This document shows, in pieces, positions 35,263-47,344 of a stretch of DNA of 64,000 nt. The translations under genes were made by a program, and so were the position numbers. Under the pieces are notes generated by a model. That model saw nothing but the letters and a program-made list of their open reading frames with translations, did not search any database and was not told the origin of the DNA. Source of the DNA: Warburgia ugandensis (taxonomy: Eukaryota; Streptophyta; Magnoliopsida; Canellales; Canellaceae). The stretch is taken from assembly GCA_035236585.1 (NCBI GenBank), contig CP141126.1, forward strand, positions 8,011,001 through 8,075,000, given 5' to 3'. Position 1 is the stretch's first letter. Each line of letters begins with the position of its first letter.

Positions 35263-35480
35263 CTTACAATGAGATATGCTCTTAAAAAATAGCAATGTTA
35301 ACAGGCGCTCCAACCTTTTTATCTTTTTTCTGAAAGGCCTTTCCAACTTTTAAACCATGTTGGGAGGGAGGACGAATTAGTTCATTCTAAGGTCTTTGCT
35401 AGTTCCAGTTTTTCTTTTATTTGGTAGGTAAGGTGAGTTGGACTCATAACCCCTTAATTGTGAGACAGGACATTCAATCG

Positions 35481-35620
35481 ACTTAGCCAATTGCTCAAGT
35501 TTACCAGTTCCATTTTACTTGTAGTTCTTTCAACATACATGGAAAAGTCAACTTAGCCAATTGCTCAAGTTTACCAGCTCCATTTTACTTGTAGTTCTTT
35601 CAACATGCATGGAAAAGTCA
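35481..35620. repeat. 70-bp perfect-size tandem duplication
   Basis: Two adjacent 70-base copies (35481-35550 and 35551-35620) beginning acttagccaattgctcaagt and ending ggaaaagtca, differing at two positions. Confidence 0.95.
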
Positions 35621-36225
35621 AGCTTTTAAACTTGAAGCCATAGGCTCATGCTTCTAGACATGTTTGACATAGAATTATGAGATCTATGAAGCCCTTTTGA
35701 TCCCACCAACTTCATATATGATAGAATTCCTCCTCTTTTATGAAGTATCAAAGGGAGAGCAAATATCTCCCACGCAAACTAATACTTTGATCAATAAAAG
35801 CTAACCAAGATACACTATATAGCATATTCTGAAGAGAAAAGTAGACTAAGACACAGAAAGTTTCATTTAAAATATCCTAAATCATATAAATTTCACTATC
35901 TATAGTAGCCGGTAAACACTACATTGTGAAATCAAATAATGTAGAGAATGGGGCATAACCAATCAACTTCAGCTTGATTCTCATTCTCCTCTACTTTAAC
36001 ATGCTTCAATAGTCCATAAAAAACTTACTTGGTATCTATATTTCTCAATGGTCCATTTACGGATAAACATCTCACAAATGCAAACGTGCACCACTCCATT
36101 TCTTTGGAGGAATTATATGATGCAACTAGTCTCATCATAGTTGCATCATAGGCATTCTTAAAAGGCGTCAGGTGATAAGAAATGAATAGGTCCGAAAAAA
36201 GGTAAGACTCAAAATCAAACTATTC

Positions 36226-36227
<2 letters not shown>

Positions 36228-36283
<56 letters not shown>
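36228..36283. repeat. (ATT)n microsatellite
   Basis: About 18 trinucleotide units without interruption. Confidence 0.97.
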
Positions 36284-36285
<2 letters not shown>

Positions 36286-37113
36286 AAAATCCTTTTTTTG
36301 CTGGAAAAAATCAAGGGGGAAGCTAGAAAAGGTGGCATGCCCACTTTTTAAAATTTTCCGTGATCCAAACCATTCAATTGATTTGCCTCATTCTGAATGG
36401 CTTAGGTATGAAAATCTTTCTCTATTGTAAATCTCTCTAAGTTCTTCATTTTGGATGTTTTGAAGCAAAAAAATAGACAGCATATTTCTTTTGGGACTTT
36501 CTTGTGTTTCACCATCCATTTTTTGCTTTAAAACATTCAAAAAGAGCTTAGAACTATGCAATAGATAAAAAATTTCATACCTAGGTCACCTAGGAAGAGG
36601 AGAATTAGATGAATGGTTTGAATTACGAAAAAAATAAGAAAAAAATAAGCCTTCCACCCACTTTTAAGGACTGCTACAATGCAAACATGATGGGATTGGC
36701 TGCGTCAAATAATTTTTCATTTTTCCAATCATTTTAATTTTGACATTGATGAATAGACCAAGTCTTGTTTTCAAGATGTAGCACTAAAAAAAATGTTTAG
36801 ATTCAAACTTCTCAAGCTCTTAATGCTTACCTGAAGATGGACAATTAAGGACTTGTGAATATCAACAACCTTAATGGGTTTATGTATGAGATCATAATTT
36901 AGGATTTTTGTGAATTTCATGTGATATGGAATCAACTAGGAAAGATAAAGACCACAAAGGGGATTATCTTACGAGTTCTCAGACAGATAGAGGTTTAAGA
37001 ATTAGGATACATAAACTAAGTTCACCATTCAATAAGCAATCCTAGATAGATGACACGCTGTAGCTGCCACCTCAGTTGACAAATTTTAGAGTTCATATTT
37101 GATGCTGAATTTG

Positions 37114-37301
37114 AACAGGAGCTTGGTGCAACGGTAAAGTTGTCATCTTGTGACCTTGAGGTCTTAGGTTCAAGGCATGGAAACTGCCTCTTGTAAAAAT
37201 GCAAGGTAAGGCTGCATATTATAGACCCTTGTGGTCTATCCCTTCCTCAACCATGTATAGGCGGGGGCTTCGTTCACCGAGACTGCCTTTTTTATCTGGT
37301 A
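37114..37301 (+). mobile_element. Au-like SINE, plus strand, full length
   Basis: Box A (gagcttggtgcaacggtaaa), box B (tgaggtcttaggttcaagg), caaggtaaggctgcat and a terminal run gactgccttttttatc are all present. Flanking ctgaatttg occurs at 37105-37113 and 37302-37310, a likely 9-base target duplication. Confidence 0.9.
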
Positions 37302-37510
37302 CTGAATTTGGTTTGAGGTTTCTGTTACTTCTCAGAAATTCAACTGATCAGAGCTGCCAATTTTCACACTTTCTGAGATTGATCGTGTTAATATATGTGA
37401 AAATTCGATTATTTCTCTTCAAGAAAAGCTTGAACACAAAGAAACTGATCTATCATTTTCCATCCTCCTTAAAAGAAGATCATTCTCTTCACAAATTCGA
37501 GGCCCTAGTT

Positions 37511-37876
37511 CTAAACCAACAAGAGCAATATTTGAAGCAAACTAAAAGAACCCACAAATTTTAAGTACTCCAAATCCTCATATACAGGAAAGAATGGGAT
37601 CAGACTGAGAACCACGAACAAGGAGATAACCCCAGTGCTCGCCTTCCTCTGATATCGAGACCCATAAACCAAGATTTCTTCCCTTGAAAATTCAACACTC
37701 TCCTCTATTCCTACTTGATTGAGCGATTTTAAAGGGAAATGAAGATGGTTGTCTCCATTCATTTCTTCTGCAATGGACTTCAATTCCAAGAAGGCCGGTG
37801 GGATTTCTAAAGAGCGACCATCGGTATCATTTCTAAAGAATTTGAAGCATGGGCAGAGACGTGAAGGAGAAGCCAT
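37511..37876 (-). CDS. Unrecognised open frame, possible first exon of a lost or unknown gene
   Basis: A 121-codon frame beginning MASPSRLCPCFKFF, with a mixed, non-repetitive composition that looks more protein-like than its neighbours up to about residue 88 (YGSRYQRKAST). It then becomes hydrophobic. I recognise no family, and no convincing downstream exon follows. It could be a first exon of the minus-strand gene whose rhomboid remnant lies at 30 kb, but nothing visible links them. It may equally be chance. Confidence 0.25.
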   Translation of the reverse strand: MASPSRLCPCFKFFRNDTDGRSLEIPPAFLELKSIAEEMNGDNHLHFPLKSLNQVGIEESVEFSREEILVYGSRYQRKASTGVISLFVVLSLIPFFPVYEDLEYLKFVGSFSLLQILLLLV

Positions 37877-38029
37877 GGCTTAGCTGTCTCAAGTTCAGAC
37901 TTCCAACAAATCGTTGCTCTTCTTCTAGTTTGGTTTCAATTCATGTAGAGGTTGCGAGGGAAAGCTTTTGCATTTTTGGTCTGGTAGCCGGCGTCACCTC
38001 CTGAATTGCTTCTCCAACGAAATTTATGC

Positions 38030-39220
38030 TCCCCAGTTCCCACCCCAACCTGCAAGGTGACTGGACCTGGTCCCTCCAGGAATCCATCAATGGATCTAAC
38101 GGTGCAAAATCAATCGATCATAATCATCCAATCGGTTGTATCAACAGAAATATCACAATCATGCTCGATAGTTCATGGTTAAACGGTAGCAGGCCTAAGA
38201 CGCCTAGTTACATGGTTATTCGAATGGGTCATTCCTCTAAGCCTAATAATGGATGGGCCATTGACATAACAGAGTATCAGGCATGCAAAAGCACATATAC
38301 ATTCATATGTAAGACTCCTAAATGAGGAAACACTGTACAAAGCTCATATAAGACTGGCCCAAGATATCAATAAGTCCGACCCAAGCCTAGCCTACCTATG
38401 ATAGGCCTGGCCTGTCACAGACTCACAGCACCTGCACCAATGCGAGAGGAATTGAAAATGCGTTTTAACAAGCACAAGCATTTTTTTGTTTTTCATTTGG
38501 ATACATACTAATTACAGTTGGTCTGCAATTTGTTGTCTCTAAAACTAGATTCAAACAGCAATTCAGAGCTATTCTCTAATGTCAAATAGCCCAATCAAGG
38601 AGGAGAAATGCAACATGTGCAGATTACAAGGTGCTCAGCCCAATGGTTGTCCAACTACGACCACTTCAAGTTAGTGGAAGGTCAGGGTTGGAATGGGATC
38701 AAAAAGTTGCAATGCAATGTCAAGGCACATCATTGGCAAAGTTTGGGCTGTTTTCACTGTCAGAAAAGATGAGCAGAAGCAAGACCTTGGTGTCATTGGC
38801 GCCACGTAAGCTGATTGAGTTGTATGAGAAAATGTTTTAAGTGTAATGATTGGTTGAAGCAGCGGTCCCATCTCTGACATTTGATACCAGGACTGATCTC
38901 ATTGTCTGCACCAATCATATCATATGGCCGATTGAAGTTTGGAAATACAAATAATGCTCCTAGAATGGCTTCTTCTTCTTTTTTTCTACTACAGTAATAT
39001 GTATTGCTACACTATTGTATGTGCTATAATATTACATGGTTGTTTGCATATGATTGTCTGATTGATTTAGAGTATTCCTCTTTACGCTTTCAATGTGGTT
39101 TCACGGCCTGATGAAAATGAGGTACCCGAGACTACAATTCCCTCTTCGATGACACAGTAGCCTACCTTGTGGGCTCTACCTTAGCATGAAATTATGCACT
39201 TGAGTTTATACATGCTAGCA
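38030..39220. other. Intergenic, nothing recognised
   Basis: Short frames only (up to 99 codons at 38,026-38,325). None shows a domain or a usable splice pattern. Confidence 0.5.
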
Positions 39221-39228
39221 GATAGTAA

Positions 39229-39412
39229 AGGAGAGTTTTGGTGCAATGGTAGAGTTGTCGTCGTGTAACCTTGAGGTTATGGGTTCAAGGCGTGAAAATT
39301 GTATCTTGCAAAATGCAAGATAAGGCTGCATATTATTGATCCTTCATGGTCTGCCCCCTCCCCAGACCCTGCATATGTGGAAGCTTTGTGCACCTGATTA
39401 TCCTGCCAGAAG
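39229..39412 (+). mobile_element. Au-like SINE, plus strand
   Basis: Contains gagttttggtgcaatggtag (box A), ttgaggttatgggttcaagg (box B), caaaatgcaagataaggctg, ctgccccctccccagaccct and cacctgattatcctgcc. The last bases are diverged and a target duplication is not clear. Confidence 0.87.
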
Positions 39413-40232
39413 ACAGACAGCCATGAGCAACCTTGAACACATGACCTGTACTCACAGGGGAGGCCCCTTGCATCACTGTTCTAGGAAGCCTTTGCTCGAG
39501 GAGAAATTAGTTGGTACTCCGAAGAGAAACCAGTAAAAGCCAGCAGAAGGATATAGGCCGGACTGAAAATTCTGGGAGTGATGGAAACCATTCATCTTCT
39601 TTGATAGACCATGACCAAAATATCATATATTTGATATTCCTAGCATTTCTTATTCTGGGCTCACTTGTATTCTTTTAGCTGGTCCTACCATACACTTGAA
39701 TATACTCTTTAGAGCACTATAATTTCTCATGTGAGAGAGAGAGACGGTGGGGGAAGAGACTGTGTTGTGATTTGACCTATGGTTCCTTAACTAGAAGCAT
39801 CCATGTTCAACCTTCAATGATGATCGGAAAAGAAAAAGGAAAAGTTTAAAGAAAAGAAGGCCCAAAGGAAGCAAAAGTGCTCTGGCTTTTACATGGTTGC
39901 TTACTCAAACACTCCTCATTTCAAGATTTGGTAGCACTCACAGAGCTTTCAAGCCCCACAACCAAATGCACTAGCCCTCGATTCGTTTGAGCTTTCCTTT
40001 TCCATCCACTCAAGTACAAAAAAAGAAGAAAAAAAGACCCAACCCTACTTCCCTAGATGCCCAAAAGAGCAAGATCTACGAACCTATATATCCTCCTAAC
40101 TCTCCTTTCTCTTGCCATAAAGTAATCTAATCCCACTTCTAAGTGGAAACAACAGCTATCAAGTATACATGGTTAATGCAATTCAATGGAATGGAGTGCC
40201 AGAACAAAGAATATAGTGTCACTCTGAGTAAC

Positions 40233-40352
40233 GGCCTTCTAGCGCAAGTGGCATAAGAAGGGACCTCGCAAGGTCACAGGTTGAAGTTGCGGTCATGGGT
40301 GCGCGTCCGGTTTGGGTTATCCACCAAAGAGCCTCGCTTGCCTACCAAAAAA
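40233..40352 (+). mobile_element. Second SINE family, copy 1
   Basis: About 120 bases: ggccttctagcgcaagtggc (box-A-like), aggtcacaggttgaagttgc (box-B-like), then gggttatccaccaaagagcc and tgcctaccaaaaaa. The last two blocks recur in inverted orientation at 53,043-53,157, so this is a dispersed element distinct from the Au-like family. Confidence 0.6.
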
Positions 40353-40452
40353 GGATACTACTAACTCACAGACCCATATGATTAGCATCTTTATGAGAAT
40401 TTAGCATAAATAGCTTTTAAACTTTTTCATGCTTCTCAAAGGACCTATCAAT

Positions 40453-40605
40453 ATACAATGATAGAGTTGTTGTCACGTGATCTTGAGGTCATAGGTTTAA
40501 GATGGGAAAATAGCCTTTTGCAAAATGCAAGGTAAAGCTGGTCCAACCCTTCCTCGGACCACGCATACGCAGAAGCTTCATGCACCACGACTACCCTTGT
40601 GTACA
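40453..40605 (+). mobile_element. Au-like SINE, shortened centre, with target duplication
   Basis: Box B (tgatcttgaggtcataggtt) and the tail (cgactacccttgtgtac) are present. About 25 bases of the usual centre are missing. The flanks aaggacctatcaatat (left, about 40,439) and aaggacctatccatat (right, about 40,606) match with one difference. Confidence 0.85.
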
Positions 40606-41085
40606 AGGACCTATCCATATAAAATTGAAATTGTCTAACAAAGTCAGCTGAGAGGCTATCATAATATGGAATGCAGCTACTGTTTTCTAGAAAGTTGTTC
40701 ACCATCGTCGGGTTGACGTTAAACGATTTTGTCGATACCTAAAAGGAGTTGATACAGCATGACCGTGGATCATAAACCGGGATCAGAGCTAAAAACTTCA
40801 TGAAGAGATGGCCCTTTGCCTCTTAGCTATGGACCTAGTAAAATGCAGGTCCACATCAGATGACAACACATGCACCAAACCCTATAGTTTTTGCCTTTCC
40901 TCTAGCCACTTCAAGAGAACTAAATTTGCCCTTTCAGTGGCAATCTGCCTAGTTCCTGGCTCTTGGCCACTCATTTAACAGAAATTCAAGCCTCTGAGCG
41001 CACAAGCTCATCTCAACTTATGACCGAAAGTGCCATGTAGTTGTCTATAGCTTTCCTTCGGCCCACACTAATAACAACAGTAAAG

Positions 41086-41087
<2 letters not shown>

Positions 41088-41149
<62 letters not shown>
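41088..41149. repeat. (CT)n microsatellite
   Basis: About 31 CT units. Confidence 0.97.
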
Positions 41150-41153
<4 letters not shown>

Positions 41154-42149
41154 GACCATAAAAACCCAGTCCCATCCAGTGTCAAACTCGAAATCAAAGA
41201 TACCTTCTATGGATCATAGTGGGGCGGATTTTGATTGGCAGGCCTAGTTTCGAATTGGCTGTCGCCTGCCTAAAACCAGCTCGCTTACCGACCAACAACA
41301 CCAAACATCCAAACAAAGAAGGTTCAATCAACCTGGAGAATTAAAGCTTTATATTTATAAGCAAGAACATGGGATGAACATCTGAAGCATGCAAACAAGA
41401 ATCATATATAAGTGACCCACGTGATGGACCTCAGCTTCTCACAGTAGTACAAGCACAAGGGTAATGACCTTAGACATTGGTGCAGTTGAACATCAAATTG
41501 GTCCAAGAATCACACATCCTTCACCCAACCACTGCACCAGGCTAGGCACATTGGGTCTCCATGCCTTTGTTCAGCCCAACCTATATGGCAAAGGCTGATC
41601 AGATGTGACACTGTGATGTACATTGCTCTCCAACAACTTAGCCGATATCGACCCCACCAAAGCCATCAATTGGACTTATCTGCTACTTACGTGCAAATCA
41701 AATTTGGGTCCCGCCCTTCTTTTTGCCCAATAATAGCCTAGGAACTCAATCTAGGCACCTGATACCTTTTTAACATAGTACTACTAGTATCAATTCTAAC
41801 TAAGGAGGCTGCTTAGCCAATTAATTAATAAGATTGTTTATTCATGCCATTTATTTGTATGTATGGAGAGGCATATTCTTGTTAGATATAGGTATGATTG
41901 CGGGAATCCTGAAGTGGGTAGCTAGTTGAACAAAGCCACTCCTTATCTCTTAACCATCAACGAGTCAAAGGTCAGGACTATGTATCGACCACAAAATAGG
42001 TTAAGAGAGAATAATTGAATTTTTCTTGTTAGCATCATCTCCTCTCACGAAAGTTCACATACTTGCTGCACTTATGTGTACGTATATAGTATGTACAATT
42101 TTAAGTCTAATGTCTGTCTGTGTGTCTCGCAATTAATGACTTCCAGTAA

Positions 42150-42253
42150 TAAAAAGAGCAGCCCCGGTGCACAAAGCTTCCCTGTATGCAGCCTTGCCTT
42201 GTATTTTGCAAGAGACTGTTTTCATGGTTTGAACGCGTGACCTCAAGGTCACA
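42150..42253 (-). mobile_element. Au-like SINE with internal deletion
   Basis: The 3' end (aaagagcagccccggtgcac on the plus strand) is joined after about 25 bases to gcagccttgccttgtatttt and the box B region (gaacgcgtgacctcaaggtc). The GC-rich centre and the 5' end are missing. Confidence 0.82.
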
Positions 42254-42259
42254 GCTAGT

Positions 42260-45200
42260 TGTTAGTGATCTAAACCAATCATCTGTTAGATCCCAAAAAT
42301 CTTCCATTTGGTAAACCGGACTTATACCTACCCTAGAGTATAAAGCTGGTCTCTGTAAGTTCAACACAACTGCAGTAAAATCTTGATCAGTCTAACAGCT
42401 ACTATTGTTTGATGTATGGCATTTTCCGGACATTGCCCTACTGGAACTAGACCAGAAGATGAACATTCGGATTGCCAAATCTTGAGCTCTGAGTCGGTGT
42501 TTGTTCACTCAAAATTTTATGTATGTATGTGTGTAAGCTACCTAACTCCTGAATGAGGTGTTAATGTCTTGCTAATAATTCATTCAGTGTGCATGCCCAT
42601 CAACGCAAACGATTCAGACGATAGGCCAAATCTTAAGCATAGAGCATCTGACAAACTAAAATTGTGAACTCAACCGTACAATTAACAACTGAAGGACAGG
42701 TCCTTGGAAAAGTTTATTGATTGAATAACTAGGTGCACGAGTAGTAATTTTTTAAGTAGAGCCTACCCAAATCTGCGGCCAGCAGATGAGTGACAAAAAT
42801 GTTCCTTTATGCACAGGATTTTGTCTATGCTAAGATATTGGTAAGTGGTACTGAAAATGTCCTAAGCATCAGTGATCTTAGTTAAGATATACAGGAAAAA
42901 ATATTCAACTAAATCAGTGAAGGAATAAGAAGGATATGGATGTAGCAGTAAAGCAAGGATCATCCTTTGAATAATTCAAAGAGGCTATTCAGAAGCTCTT
43001 TATGGATGGACCATGCCTCAACAAATGGTCACCTTTTTAACCATGCCCACTCATTTATAATGGTTTTATGAGCATAGAAACTTCTCGTGCTTGCTAGGAA
43101 TAAAACCAACAAATGAGGGTGTGTCCAGTAACTAGAGGGGCTACATTAAAATATGTTATATAGGAAAGACACTTTCAAATAAAATCACATCAATTCGATT
43201 TCAAACATCTTTAGTTTTTATTCATTAATTATGATTTGAAATTTTTTCACGAATTATCAATTCCTCTTAGTAAATGAAAAAAGAAATTTTGGGTTTTAAT
43301 TTACTTATGGCATTACTCTGTGCCCCTTCCTAGCCAGTTGTTGGGACTCAATCTGCAATGCCACATATGGCCCAGCAATATATTTACTAGCCATTTCTAA
43401 GCATAGAAAGCTTTCCTTCTTGCTTAGTCAGGACTCTGGAGTTGTGCTTTGTAAGCCCGACAGCTTAGTTGGTGCTTTCCTGAAAGGGGAAGAAGGTAGT
43501 GCAGAGCACCTCAACCATGCACAAAAGTTAAGAGTGACCCACCAGCAGCATTCATTTACTGAGAGCATATAATGATTTCTGCCGTCCATCTTGTGGGACC
43601 TAAGTAAATGATAGTTGAAGGCCCAAAAATAACATTGACTTGACAAGAAATCAAGTTCTAATGAGATACAGAAATGTCTAAACTTCGGAACATGATGGGA
43701 GACTCCTTTAATTAAGACAAATAATGAGAATGATCCACTAAGGCATGTCCTCATTAGAATATAATAATGAGGTGGACCATACTTGCAATAAGTCAAATGT
43801 ACAATGCTTTCTTGGTGGACCCACCATGAATTATGATCAAATGGTTAGGATTGCCTATCAAACAATGATTTCTCTACATCTGCTGAGACACTGTAGCACT
43901 TACTCCGTGGCTCAGCCCATGTAAACACAACCCACGGGATTGTTATTAGAGAAATAATATTTAACTTCACAGAGTACAATTTGTTTCTACCATAAGATCA
44001 ATGATAATGACCTGTAGTCCAGATCAAAGACAATATTAACAGCTAAACAGCAGCTAACATAGAAAATAAGGCAAATTGGTCCATAATCAACCGGCAAACC
44101 TCTCTTGAATCATGACCCATAATTACATATTTGCTATCTATACTAACATACCTAATTCTTGTTTCTTTTGGTAAAGTATACTGGGCAAATGGATACTACA
44201 TAGATAATAGGAAGAACTGGTTTGACATGGACAGCCCATGAAGAAACAACACCTATACACAAGGAAATATTTTACTGCAAAGCCATTTATATCTCTTCTA
44301 TATACAATGACGAAACAACCGTTATTAACTATTCTGCAAGTTTCTGTCTAGCTATAAACAACTATCTATGTAAATCTTTGTATAACAATTAAATACTTTT
44401 CAAAAACAGTTATATAGGTACATATGATATCAGAATCTCTCAGAAATAAGAAACTCAGCTATACATAATTCCTTTTTTAAAAAAGAAAAAAGAAAAAGAG
44501 GAAGAATTCTTAGTTATACATGAAGGGAAATTAATAAGAATCTAATCATACAGTATAAATCTAATGACTCTTGCCAACACAAGAACGCACCCATAGACAC
44601 AAACAAACTGTGGGGGCATCGGCCCATGGGAAGTCAAGTCACATAATTGAATTTGTGCAACTAGCGACTAAATCGATGATCTTAGCACTTTGATCAGGAA
44701 GGCATCTTCAGGAGCTCCTGCAACAAACTTATCCGTTGATTTCGTCGTTTTGATTTCAGTAATAGGACATCCATGTGACATGAGATAAGATCGTGCAAGT
44801 CTTCTCATGGTACACCAAATCAATGCATGTGTCTGATTGGTTCCCATGGTTTTAAGATTACATGTTAATAATAGTTATTTGGACTTTTCTAGTACTAAGC
44901 TGTCAATTTGTGTCTCCACTTTTACCCTGTAAGACACAAGTTTTGACATAATCATGTTGGCCTATCTCCACTTGTTTTTCTCTTTTTGAAGGGTGAATTG
45001 ATTCGAACCCCATAACAGCAGATCAACTTCGGGCTTGATAGCATAAACTGGTGGGTATAAACCTTTCAGATCAGACCGTGAGTGGTCAAACCAGCCCAAC
45101 ATCAAAGTTGCTGGTTGTTAAGCAAGTAATAAGAACAGGGTAATGCAGCAATACATGTAATATGGGTGTGTACATTTGATGGCAGAAACAGATGTATATA

Positions 45201-45780
45201 CATACATCTCCCCAGTGTATGGGCTGATATTTTCAAAGCTTGCATAATTGGGATTTGAATTCAAAGGGGGGTTTGTATCAACATTAGTAGGAAGCATAGT
45301 TGGCAAAAGGAAGAGAAGAAAAAGAGAGAGAATACTCATTAGTTGTTCACTTTCCAATGAAATCTCAAAAGACCAACATGCTCTCAAGTATCCCGTTCTC
45401 CAAAAACCCACGAGCACTCCACAATAACAAAATTAAAATAGGAGTCCATCGCTAGATTTCTCGTAGTCCCCCACCTAGAACAACACCAAAATCCATTAAA
45501 ATAAACCAACGAAAACAAGAAAAAGGAAAAGACTAACCTAAAAAGAAGATTTTGCATTGTACATGGATACAAATCGATTCCACAGCAAGGGAAGAAGCCA
45601 CCATTCAATTGCCTCAAAGAATTTCAAAGATAAAATAAAATAAAATATCTAGAAAGGGGGAAGAACAAATTTCCAAAAAATTAAAAAAAAATGGCCACCC
45701 AGTTGCTCGAGGTATTAGAACAAGCAAAAGCACTCAAATTAGTATGGTTTCCGGGAATTCCAGTCAAGCAGTCAACTTTC
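42260..45780. other. Intergenic, nothing recognised
   Basis: AT-rich unique-looking DNA. No domain-bearing frame on either strand; minus-strand frames at 43,428-43,796 and 45,118-45,617 show no resemblance to a known family. Confidence 0.5.
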
Positions 45781-45799
45781 ACCACGTATTAACTTCCTC

Positions 45800-45807
45800 T
45801 ATATATA
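45800..45807 (+). promoter_or_regulatory. Candidate TATA box for the BYPASS1-like gene
   Basis: The motif tatatata (in cctctatatataccagc) lies about 500 bases before the start codon at 46,309. The stretch between is CT/TTC-rich, as plant 5' leaders often are, and includes agcccatgtaagttgg near 46,040, which could be a leader-intron donor. Position and motif only; no transcript evidence. Confidence 0.4.
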
Positions 45808-46308
45808 CCAGCAATCCTATTCTTCTACAGATACAAACTCCCCAACTATAGAAAAGGCCAACAGCAGTCAGCAGTAGGAGCAGGCAAAACGAGGACAGAA
45901 AACAGAGAGAAAGGGAAGAACAGAGGAAGAAGGAGAAGACACCAAGGCCATCCTTTTTTCTCTTTCTTTTTTTTTTCCTCTTCTCTTCTCTTTCGCTTTC
46001 TGTGCGAAGGCAAGAAAAAGTGTGGGGGAAAGAAAGAGCCCATGTAAGTTGGTTTGTTTGAATTGCTTCTCTTTGTGACCCTTCTGCTATTAAACAATGA
46101 AAATGGCTGGCAGATTCTGAATCATCCTTTCCCCTCAATAGGAAACACACATGATTGCTCCCAACCATCCTTTTCACATAGAAACCCGAGCTTTTAAGTC
46201 ATTCCCTTTGGACACCACCAACTTCTTCTTCTTCTGCTGCTGCTTCCCCTTCTTCTTCTAAATAAAAAATCTTTTTCCCATATCTTACTTTTCTTTCTGT
46301 CTTTTTTC

Positions 46309-47344
46309 ATGGATCCTTCTTCAACCTCTGTCAATGGCTTCTACTCTTTCCTAACAAGGGGTCTTGATGATCTTGAGCGTTCTTTTCCGTCCAGTAATTT
46401 CATGTCGATCCAATTCCTGCAAAGGGTCTTATCTCTCCTACGATCATTTCATTTTCAGTTGACCTTTTTGGTACAGAAGCTTCATTTGCCTGTGGGTGAA
46501 AAATGGCTTGATGAATACATGGATGAAAGTTCAAGACTGTGGGAAGCTTGTCATGTTATCAAATTAGGAATCTCCGGCATGGAGAATTACTGTTCTGCAG
46601 GAGCCCATGTCGCTTCTTCCCTCGACGGCCACCGGAATCCAGGCCCACATCTCTTGCGTCAGGTTATTCATTGTTCTTGATCATTTTTTCTTCCTTTTCA
46701 TGTAAATATTAGAGGGTATTGATTCTTTTATGATAATATAGGTTATGAGAGCGATTATGGGTTGTCACAGAGAAGCTTTAGGCTTGGAAGAGGAAAATAG
46801 AGTTCTGATGGAGACAAGAATCCAACCGCTCTCACTAAGATTTGATGAAAAGGTTTCTATTGAATCCAAACTCAATGGTTTCAATGGTTTCAGGGGTGTT
46901 CTTTATGCTATGAGGAATGTTAGCTCCCTACTTCTAATGATCTTGCTCTGGGGATTGGTTTGCTGTTGGCCGGAATCCAGTTTCCGGCGGGGAGTTGAAG
47001 GTTGTTTTGTTTTTGGGTCGGCGTTTATGGTATCAACGGCCAGGTTGCAGCAGATGGTGGCGGCTGAGATTAATCGGATCGATGGGCGTCCTGGTATTTT
47101 GCTATATGAATTTCGGAGGGCTAAGATTGCAATGGAGGAAATGAGAGCAGAGCTGGAGAGGAGATCTCAGGGAATCAATGAGTATGATTCTGAAGGCGGG
47201 ATTCGTGAGAGTGTTGAGAATTTGAAGGCCTGTTTTGGGGTGTTAAAGTCTGGTACTGAAGGTATTGTTGGGCAGTTGGATGATTTCTTTGACGAGATTG
47301 TTGAAGGAAGAAAGAAGCTCGTGGATATCTGTAGTCACAGATGA
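46309..47344 (+). CDS. BYPASS1-like (BPS1/DUF793) protein, 2 exons, 318 aa
   Basis: Exons 46309-46662 and 46742-47344 with a 79-base GT-AG intron falling between codons (LLRQ|VMRA), 957 nt in total. Family members (BPS1 in Arabidopsis) are plant-specific and loss of BPS1 releases a root-derived signal that arrests shoots; the biochemical role is not known. Family landmarks are the start [15 protein letters not shown], the helix [59 protein letters not shown], a hydrophobic segment at about 178-194 ([17 protein letters not shown]) and a C-terminal half rich in charged helices that probably form coiled coils. Length is close to typical members. There is no paralogue in the window. Confidence 0.93.

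Noticed and set aside
45779..46177. A 132-codon minus-strand gene opposite the BPS1-like leader
   Set aside because: Composition follows the CT-rich 5' leader of the plus-strand gene; no domain.
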